A stretch of 10,051 bases of DNA from Bacillota bacterium (GTDB lineage: Bacteria > Bacillota > Clostridia > Oscillospirales > Ruminococcaceae). Within the stretch, counting starts at the first letter, position 1. Each line of letters starts with the position of its first letter. Positions 5,879 to 10,051 of this stretch are shown here, one piece after another. Position numbers and translations under genes: made by a program. The notes beneath the pieces were generated by a model, which worked only from the letters and a program-made list of their open reading frames with translations, ran no database searches and was not told the DNA's origin. The stretch lies in NCBI GenBank assembly GCA_023391005.1, contig JAEWBS010000091.1:1-10051 (forward strand). The letters run 5' to 3'.

Positions 5879-6694
5879 TCAGCATTTATCGCCTGCAAGA
5901 TATTCCTTGGCATAGCGCTTGGGGGAGGTGCCGGTGAGCGCGCCAAAGGTGCGGATAAAATGTTCGTTGTTGCGAAAACCGACCATCTCCCCCACCTCCT
6001 GCACGCGCATACCCTTTCGGAGCAGCTCGCGCGCCTTGAGCACCCGGCAGTGGATAATATACTCCATGACCGAAAACCCGGTGACGGCCTTAAAGGAATG
6101 GCAGAGATGATATTTATTGATAAAGCAGTTGGCCGCGATGATATCGAGCGTGAGCGGCTCGGCCAGATGCCCCTGAATGAATTCAAGAATCGGCGATATG
6201 CGGGCGAAATCGGGGTTTAGCACGACCTTGCTGGGGTCGGTTGTCTCAAAAGAGGAGAAAACCTTGAGCAAAAGACTCAACAGCGCGATCATATTTTGCA
6301 TATCGTTACCAAAGGCGTCGGTGCGCGGCTTTTCAAGCTGTTCAAACAGCTTGATCAGCTCGGCGGTTTTTTCTTTTTCGAGCAGAACGCAGTGCCCTGC
6401 CTCGCGGATGCAGGTCACAAAATCGCTTTGCGGCATCGAGAGCTCCTGCAAGGTGCTGGCCGAGATATGCAGCACATAGCGCTTATAAGATTCACTGGCA
6501 GTGCTTTTGTGCAGCGTGGCCTCGCCGATCAGAAACAGCGCGCCCCAGTGCAGGGGGTAGAGTTCGTTCTCGATAAAAAAATCGCCGCCGTCTGAAAGGC
6601 AAAGCAAAATTTCAATATCCTCATGAAAATGAGGGCGATCCATGTGCCAGGAATCGTCCCAATTTAAGCGCATTTGGTATTTTGCGGGTGTCAT
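5879..6694 (-). CDS. AraC-family transcription regulator with cupin sensor domain
   Basis: A 271-residue two-domain regulator. The N-terminal half is a cupin-like ligand-binding domain with DRPHFHEDIEILL (about residues 19-31) and LYPLHWGALFLI. The C-terminal 100 residues hold the two helix-turn-helix units: LTLDIIAANCFINKYHLCHS (about 181-200) and VQEVGEMVGFRNNEHFIRTF (about 231-250), ending in the family hallmark GTSPKRYAKEY. I chose the ATG at 6694 because GGAGGGA (6710-6704) lies nine bases upstream; an in-frame ATG at 6712 has no ribosome site. The ligand is unknown. It lies between the ggt operon (same strand) and the divergent glutaconate operon, and could control either or both. Confidence 0.9.
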   Translation of the reverse strand: MTPAKYQMRLNWDDSWHMDRPHFHEDIEILLCLSDGGDFFIENELYPLHWGALFLIGEATLHKSTASESYKRYVLHISASTLQELSMPQSDFVTCIREAGHCVLLEKEKTAELIKLFEQLEKPRTDAFGNDMQNMIALLSLLLKVFSSFETTDPSKVVLNPDFARISPILEFIQGHLAEPLTLDIIAANCFINKYHLCHSFKAVTGFSVMEYIIHCRVLKARELLRKGMRVQEVGEMVGFRNNEHFIRTFGALTGTSPKRYAKEYLAGDKC

Positions 6695-6732
6695 GACACA
6701 CTGTCCCTCCATCGTGAAAACGAGTTTTATTA

Positions 6733-6761
6733 ATTATATCACGCGAGCGCAAGATATGCAA
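6733..6761 (-). promoter_or_regulatory. Promoter of the AraC-family gene
   Basis: On the minus strand TTGCAT (6761-6756), 17 bases, then a perfect TATAAT (6738-6733) preceded by TGA, the extended -10 pattern. The start would be near 6726, about 32 bases before the ATG at 6694. This is one of the best promoter matches in the window. Confidence 0.7.
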
Positions 6762-6779
6762 ATATTTTAAAAAAGTTGC

Positions 6780-6799
6780 GCAATATATCATAATATTGC
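6780..6799. promoter_or_regulatory. Operator-like inverted repeat
   Basis: GCAATAT (6780-6786) and ATATTGC (6793-6799) form a perfect 7-bp inverted repeat around six bases, centred about 50 bases upstream of the araC -10. An overlapping TTGCGCAA palindrome lies at 6776-6783. Size and symmetry fit a dimeric regulator site, and there is no T-run to suggest a terminator. Its owner is unknown. Confidence 0.4.
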
Positions 6800-6803
6800 T
6801 TTT

Positions 6804-6863
6804 GAAATTTTTGGGATTCGCGGTTTTAAAGCGGGAATTTTTGCGATAAAAACAAAAATTTTC
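6804..6863. repeat. GAAATTTTTG-type repeats in the divergent control region
   Basis: GAAATTTTTGGGAT (6804-6817) recurs as GGAATTTTTGCGAT (6834-6847), 12 of 14 bases identical and 30 bases apart, about three helical turns. A third, inverted copy reads GAAAATTTTTG on the minus strand (6863-6853). It forms an inverted repeat with the second copy: AATTTTTG 6836-6843 against CAAAAATT 6853-6860. They are plausible binding sites for the adjacent AraC-family protein, although A/T tracts in an AT-rich region can resemble each other by chance. Confidence 0.35.
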
Positions 6864-6946
6864 AGACGTAGAAATGACGAATATGCACGAAACCCAATAT
6901 ACGCAAATTTTTTACCAATTAGGGATATTTATTAATCTTAGTTGTG

Positions 6947-6955
6947 TGCTATACT
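6947..6955 (+). promoter_or_regulatory. Extended -10 promoter of the glutaconate region leader
   Basis: TGC directly before TATACT (6950-6955) gives an extended -10 element. The -35 region is poor (TTTATT at 6928-6933 with a 16-base spacer), which extended -10 promoters tolerate. Transcription would start near 6962 on the plus strand, leaving about 378 bases before gcdC. It is back to back with the araC promoter, the two start points being about 235 bases apart. Confidence 0.55.
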
Positions 6956-6961
6956 GAGAAG

Positions 6962-7339
6962 ACAAAATGGGTGCAGAATGTTTATGCAGCATTTGCGGCG
7001 CATACTGCCGGTGACGGCGGGCAGGCAGAGACAGGCGCTTTCTTCGGGTTCTATCGGTGGCTTCGCCGGTAGCATGCGGGTGTGTGCCTTTTTAGTGTGC
7101 CTCAAGCCCGCTTACAGGAGCTGCCGGGCCTTTTAAAGCGAACGGCTTTGAAGGGTCGAAAAAGCTTGGCGTAAGGGGGTTATTATTTTTGTCGGGCACA
7201 GACTGCCGCGCAAAGGGCTGCCAAAGCCTGCCTTAACGCGGACAAACGGTTTAGAGGCTTGACCTGCGACTGTTTTGCACTTTGGCTCTGAGGCTTAAAT
7301 TTATTTGAGGCACGAAAACTTGATGTAAGGAGAATGGTT
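6962..7339 (+). other. Long structured leader ahead of gcdC (candidate attenuator or small RNA)
   Basis: About 378 bases without a credible gene. Visible structures: GCCG-GTGA-CGGC (7007-7018, GNRA-type loop); CTATCGG/CCGGTAG (7051-7057 with 7066-7072); AGGCGC/GTGCCT (7033-7038 with 7084-7089), which runs into TTTTT (7089-7093); and GCCCG/CGGGC (7106-7110 with 7125-7129), followed by CTTTT (7130-7134). The arm GCCCGC (7106-7111) can instead pair with GCGGGC (7017-7022), so the last hairpin and a long-range fold are mutually exclusive. The sequence AAAA at 6964-6967 can also pair with TTTT at 7131-7134, closing a unit of about 170 bases. I recognise no known riboswitch core. The stretch 7135-7326 shows nothing I can name. 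Confidence 0.4.
7106..7134 (+). terminator. Terminator-like hairpin within the leader
   Basis: GCCCG (7106-7110) pairs with CGGGC (7125-7129), with an inner CAG-GAG-CTG (7115-7123) mini-stem, followed by C and TTTT. It lies about 145 bases after the predicted start near 6962 and 205 bases before gcdC. It could end a small RNA or act as a conditional terminator. The T-run is short, so efficiency is uncertain. Confidence 0.4.
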
Positions 7340-7783
7340 ATGAAGTATACTGCTACCATCAACGGAAGAACCTACGACGTGGAAATTGAGAGAGCCGACG
7401 TTTTTCGTCCGCTGACCCGGGAAGAGATTGAAGCCGGCGTCGTCGGTGCCGTCGCGCCTATTGTGGTTGCCGCCCCCGTTGTACCCGCCGCTCCCGCCCC
7501 TGTTGCAGCCGCTCCGGCCGCAGCCCCCGCCCCCGCGCCTGTTGCGCCCGCGGCACCCGTGAGCGCCGGCGCCGCAACGATCTCCGCCCCGATGAGCGGC
7601 ACCATCTTTAAGATGCTGGTCAATGTCGGCGACGTGATCAAAAGCGGACAGGTGGTCGTTGTGCTTGAGGCCATGAAGATGGAGAATGAGATCTTCGCCC
7701 CCTGCGACGGCACTGTGACCGACGTGCGGGTGGCGCAGGGTGCCGCCGTTGCCCCCGGCGATGTGCTGGTCGTCATCGGCTAA
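7340..7783 (+). CDS. gcdC: Glutaconyl-CoA decarboxylase biotin carrier subunit (gamma)
   Basis: A 147-residue biotin carrier protein. Residues 1-37 are the N-terminal segment that anchors such subunits to the decarboxylase complex. Residues about 38-77 are a flexible linker made almost only of Ala, Pro and Val. Residues about 80-147 are a biotinyl-lipoyl domain with EAMKMEN, in which K113 carries biotin. The protein shuttles CO2 from the GcdA carboxyltransferase to the membrane subunit GcdB, where decarboxylation pumps sodium ions. AAGGAG (7327-7332) lies seven bases before the ATG at 7340 and only one base before an in-frame ATG at 7334, so I chose 7340. Alone, such a sequence could belong to methylmalonyl-CoA or oxaloacetate decarboxylase, but the neighbouring gctAB and gcdA make glutaconyl-CoA by far the likeliest substrate. 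Confidence 0.88.
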   Translation: MKYTATINGRTYDVEIERADVFRPLTREEIEAGVVGAVAPIVVAAPVVPAAPAPVAAAPAAAPAPAPVAPAAPVSAGAATISAPMSGTIFKMLVNVGDVIKSGQVVVVLEAMKMENEIFAPCDGTVTDVRVAQGAAVAPGDVLVVIG

Positions 7784-7787
7784 TTCA

Positions 7788-7840
7788 AACCGGCCGCATG
7801 CCGAGAGAATCGTAGTAATCGGATCTGCGCTTCGCCGGTT
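7788..7840 (+). other. Intercistronic stem-loop between gcdC and gctA
   Basis: AACCGGC (7788-7794) pairs with GCCGGTT (7834-7840), CGCA (7796-7799) with TGCG (7826-7829), and CCGA (7801-7804) with TCGG (7819-7822), forming one interrupted stem that starts right after the gcdC stop. No T-run follows, so it is not a standard terminator. It could protect or process the mRNA, allowing different levels of GcdC and GctAB. Confidence 0.4.
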
Positions 7841-7869
7841 GCGAAAAGATGCAGATAGCGTGCTAATAT
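7839..7869 (+). promoter_or_regulatory. Possible internal promoter for gctA
   Basis: TAATAT (7864-7869) is preceded by TGC, an extended -10 pattern like the one at 6947. TTGCGA (7839-7844) is a partial -35 with a long 19-base spacer. The start would be near 7876, about 24 bases before the gctA ATG, and the GGAGG ribosome site (7888-7892) lies inside that leader. It would let gctAB be transcribed without gcdC. Confidence 0.35.
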
Positions 7870-7899
7870 TACACATAACGTAAAAGTGGAGGTTTTACT

Positions 7900-8856
7900 A
7901 TGGAAAAAGTTTTAACTTTGTCCGAGGCGATTTCTAAGTACGTGCATAGTGGAGATAATATCTGTTTTGGCGGCTTTACGACCAACAGAAAGCCTTATGC
8001 CGCAGCGCGTGAGATTTTGCGTCAGGGACTGACCGATTTTATTGTTTATGCCGGACCCGCCGGCGGCGACTGGGACATGATGATCGGTGAAGGCCGCGTC
8101 AAGGCTTACATCAACTGCTATACCGCCGACTCGGGCGTCACCAACGTTTCGCGCCGCTATCGCGACGCTTATGAGAAGGGCAAGCTCATCATGGAGGACT
8201 ATTCTCAGGATGCCGTTATGATGATGCTGCATGCCGCTTCGCTGGGTCTGCCCTTTTTGCCGGTGCGCCTGATGATGGGCTCTTCGCTCGTCGACATGTG
8301 GGGCATCAGCAAGGAGGTCAGAAAGACCATTCCGAAGCTGCCCGAGGACAAGTTTGTCTATATCGACAACCCCTTCAACCCCGGTGAGAAGGTCGTCGCG
8401 CTGCCGGTGCCCAAGCTTGACACCGCGATTATCCATGTTCAGAAGGCCGCGTCCGACGGCACCTGCTCGATCGAGGGCGACGAGTTCCACGATGTCGACA
8501 TCGCGGTCGCCGCGAAGAACGTCATCGTCACCTGCGAGGAGCTGGTCTCCAACGAGCAGATCCGCCTCGACCCGACCAAGAACAGCATTCCGCCTTTCTG
8601 CGTCTCGGCGGTTGTGCATGCGCCGTTCGGTGCGCACCCCTCGCAGTGCTACAACTACTACGACTACGACAACCCCATGCTCAAGGAGTATGGCGACGCC
8701 TCTAAGACCGACGAGACTTTTAAGGCGTTTGTGGATAAATATGTCTACGGCCCCAAGACCCACGAAGAATATCTTGACGTTGTCGGCGCCGCCCGCCTTG
8801 TCAACCTGTATAATGTTCCCGGCTACGGCTATGCCACAAAAGAGTTAAAGAAGTAA
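7900..8856 (+). CDS. gctA: Glutaconate CoA-transferase subunit A
   Basis: A 318-residue alpha subunit of the heteromeric class I CoA-transferase that moves CoA from acetyl-CoA (or glutaconyl-CoA) to (R)-2-hydroxyglutarate in the hydroxyglutarate route of glutamate fermentation. It matches the A. fermentans subunit, as I recall it, along its whole length (320 residues there). Conserved blocks are ISKYVHSGDNICFGGF (about 10-25), GGDWDMMIGEGRVKAYINCY (about 55-74), SGVTNVSRR, ALPVPKLDTAIIHVQ and GAHPSQCYNYYDYDNP. The catalytic glutamate lies in the partner GctB. GGAGG stands seven bases before the ATG, and the N-terminus agrees with the family. The stop codon overlaps the gctB ribosome site, so the two subunits are probably made in equal amounts. 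Confidence 0.95.
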   Translation: MEKVLTLSEAISKYVHSGDNICFGGFTTNRKPYAAAREILRQGLTDFIVYAGPAGGDWDMMIGEGRVKAYINCYTADSGVTNVSRRYRDAYEKGKLIMEDYSQDAVMMMLHAASLGLPFLPVRLMMGSSLVDMWGISKEVRKTIPKLPEDKFVYIDNPFNPGEKVVALPVPKLDTAIIHVQKAASDGTCSIEGDEFHDVDIAVAAKNVIVTCEELVSNEQIRLDPTKNSIPPFCVSAVVHAPFGAHPSQCYNYYDYDNPMLKEYGDASKTDETFKAFVDKYVYGPKTHEEYLDVVGAARLVNLYNVPGYGYATKELKK

Positions 8857-8870
8857 GGAGGGCGCTCATA

Positions 8871-9665
8871 ATGGCTAATTACACGAATTATACCAATAAA
8901 GAAATGCAGGCCGTGACCATCGCAAAGGTGATTGAGAACGGTCAGATCGTTATCGTCGGCACCGGTCTTCCGCTGATCGGCGCATCGCTTGCCAAGCGCG
9001 TTTTCGCGCCGGGCTGCCAGCTCATCGTTGAGAGCGGCCTTATGGACTGCGACCCCATCGAGGTTCCCCGTTCGGTTGGCGACAACCGCTTTATGGCGCA
9101 CTGCGCCGTGCAGTGGCCCAACGTCCGCTTCATCGGCTTTGAAGCCAACGAGTGGCTGCATGACAACAACCGTCTTATCGCCTTCATCGGCGGTGCGCAG
9201 ATTGACCCCTACGGCAACGTTAACTCCACCTCGATCGGTGACTACCACCATCCTAAGACCCGCTTCACCGGCTCGGGCGGCGCGAACGGCATTGCGACCT
9301 TTGCCAACACCGTTATTATGATGCAGCACGAGAAGCGCCGCTTCATCAATAAAGTCGACTACATCACCAGCCCCGGCTACATCGACGGCCCCGACGGCCG
9401 CGCCAAGATGGGCCTGCCCACCAACCGTGGTCCTCAGATGGTCGTTACCGACCGCGGCATCATGAAGTTTGATGAAGAGACCAAGCGCATGTACCTTGCC
9501 GGTTACTATCCCACCTCCTCTCCCGAGGATGTCATTGAGAACACCGGATTTGACATTGACGTGTCGCGCGCGGTGGCGCTCGAAGCGCCCGATCCTGAGG
9601 TTATCCGCATGATCCGTGAGGAGATTGACCCGGGCCAGGCGTTCATTCAGGTTCCCAAGGACTAA
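8871..9665 (+). CDS. gctB: Glutaconate CoA-transferase subunit B
   Basis: A 264-residue beta subunit carrying the active-site glutamate. E54, in IVESGLMDC (52-60), falls at the same position as the Glu54 known to form the CoA-thioester intermediate in the A. fermentans enzyme. Other conserved blocks are VGTGLPLIGASLAKRV (about 28-43), RFMAHCAVQWPNVRFIGFE, GGAQIDPYGNVNSTSIGDYH and TRFTGSGGANGIATFANT; the C-terminus ends DPGQAFIQVPKD. The family length is about 266. AAGGAGGG (8855-8862) overlaps the gctA stop and lies eight bases before the ATG. With GctA it forms the hetero-octamer known for this enzyme. Nothing is missing or unusual. Confidence 0.95.
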   Translation: MANYTNYTNKEMQAVTIAKVIENGQIVIVGTGLPLIGASLAKRVFAPGCQLIVESGLMDCDPIEVPRSVGDNRFMAHCAVQWPNVRFIGFEANEWLHDNNRLIAFIGGAQIDPYGNVNSTSIGDYHHPKTRFTGSGGANGIATFANTVIMMQHEKRRFINKVDYITSPGYIDGPDGRAKMGLPTNRGPQMVVTDRGIMKFDEETKRMYLAGYYPTSSPEDVIENTGFDIDVSRAVALEAPDPEVIRMIREEIDPGQAFIQVPKD

Positions 9666-9695
9666 GAACGACGTATAAGGAAGGGAGATAAAGTC

Positions 9696-10051
9696 ATGAG
9701 CAACTATTCCATGCCTAGTTATTTCCAGAACATGCCGGTTATAGGCAAGCCGCTGGTTAACCCCAATGCTGAGAACGAGGCGGAAATCAGAGCAAGAGAG
9801 CAGGAAATGGCCGAGAAGATTGAGGCCGTGCTCGACAATGGCCGCTCGACCGAGAGCCTGAACAAGGACGGCCAGATGACCGCTATGCAGCGTGTCTATT
9901 CGCTGATTGACGCGGGGACCTGGTGCCCCCTGAACACGCTTTACAACCCGATGGACAACGACGGCGGCTCCACCGCCATCATCAAGGGTCTTGGCCGCAT
10001 CGGCGGCAAGTGGGCGGTTATTGTTGCTTCTGACAACAAGAAGCTCGCCGG
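9696..10051 (+). CDS. gcdA: Glutaconyl-CoA decarboxylase carboxyltransferase subunit (alpha), 5' part
   Basis: The first 118 codons of a gene cut by the window end. The start YSMPSYFQNMPVIGKPL and the later segments TAMQRVYSLIDAGTWCPLNTLYNP, GGSTAIIKGLGRIGGKW and VASDNKKLA are those of the glutaconyl-CoA decarboxylase alpha subunit, whose full length in A. fermentans is about 587 residues. The subunit is a soluble acyl-CoA carboxyltransferase that transfers the glutaconyl-CoA carboxylate to the biotin of GcdC, leaving crotonyl-CoA. GGGAG (9683-9687) is eight bases before the ATG. The 30-base gap after gctB indicates the same operon. The catalytic core is outside the window, so its integrity cannot be judged. 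Confidence 0.93.
   Translation, partial: MSNYSMPSYFQNMPVIGKPLVNPNAENEAEIRAREQEMAEKIEAVLDNGRSTESLNKDGQMTAMQRVYSLIDAGTWCPLNTLYNPMDNDGGSTAIIKGLGRIGGKWAVIVASDNKKLA

Noticed and set aside
5703..5885. 60-codon minus-strand frame between araC and ggt
   Set aside because: It runs through the terminator hairpin of the AraC-family gene and has no ribosome site or recognisable content.
7106..7130. Cobalamin-riboswitch-like words (ACAGGAGCTGCC resembles the B12 box)
   Set aside because: The other conserved parts of the B12 riboswitch core are absent upstream, so the likeness is limited to a few bases.
6962..7134. 6S RNA, suggested by length and pairing ends
   Set aside because: I cannot show the long rod with a central open bubble, because the left side folds into local hairpins. 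It is kept only as an unclassified leader or small RNA.
6942..7136. 64-codon open frame across the leader region
   Set aside because: It opens with a non-ATG codon inside the promoter, has no ribosome site and gives an Arg/Cys-rich peptide without family resemblance. The same bases form hairpins.
7259..7304. Second promoter close to gcdC (TTGACC at 7259, TTGCAC at 7275)
   Set aside because: No good -10 lies at normal spacing; the best is TAAATT only 15 bases after TTGCAC. It is too weak to annotate.
7372..7776. Long minus-strand frame rich in Ala, Thr and Gly opposite gcdC
   Set aside because: It mirrors the Ala/Pro-rich linker of gcdC on the other strand, with no ribosome site and low-complexity composition.
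7912..8763. 283-codon minus-strand frame opposite gctA
   Set aside because: GctA is recognisable along its full length on the plus strand. The opposite frame is a by-product of GC-rich codon use, with a His/Arg/Val-rich product.

Overview
The window looks like chromosomal DNA of an anaerobic, endospore-forming, glutamate-fermenting member of the Clostridia. The evidence is the spmA/spmB spore-maturation pair, an AbrB-type transition-state regulator, purine-rich AGGAGG-like ribosome binding sites, GC-rich genes separated by AT-rich promoter regions, and glutaconate CoA-transferase plus glutaconyl-CoA decarboxylase genes. The glutaconate proteins closely resemble those I recall from Acidaminococcus fermentans and Clostridium symbiosum. 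I do not name a genus.

Layout. 1-150: short upstream region with a good promoter for the next gene. 151-1335 (+): monocistronic DUF815-type AAA+ ATPase, ending at a bidirectional terminator shared with the convergent spm operon. 1526-2631 (-): spmA-spmB with a 4-base ATGA overlap. 2632-2858: AT-rich divergent promoter region. 2859-3104 (+): 81-residue AbrB-like regulator with a four-cysteine tail, ending near a 26-bp perfect palindrome. 3274-5601 (-): apparent operon of a YwrD-like gamma-glutamyltransferase, a small Cys-rich membrane protein and an SSAT-like GNAT acetyltransferase. 5879-6694 (-): AraC-family regulator with its own promoter and terminator. 6695-7339: a long non-coding divergent region with operator-like repeats, an extended -10 promoter and a structured leader holding two terminator-like hairpins. 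7340 to the end (+): gcdC-gctA-gctB-gcdA, with the last gene cut by the window end.

How the genes work together. In the hydroxyglutarate pathway, glutamate is converted to 2-hydroxyglutarate. GctAB activates this to its CoA ester, which is dehydrated to glutaconyl-CoA. The biotin-dependent, sodium-pumping decarboxylase, of which GcdA is the carboxyltransferase and GcdC the biotin carrier, then forms crotonyl-CoA. The dehydratase genes (hgdABC) and the membrane subunit gcdB are not in the window. The gamma-glutamyltransferase can release glutamate from gamma-glutamyl compounds, so the AraC regulator between the two clusters is a reasonable, untested candidate for linking them.

Most of the window is ordinary clostridial core metabolism. 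The least explained stretch is the roughly 380-base leader ahead of gcdC, where a strong promoter is followed by structures that suggest attenuation or a separate small RNA. I found no tRNA, rRNA, insertion sequence, CRISPR array or phage gene.
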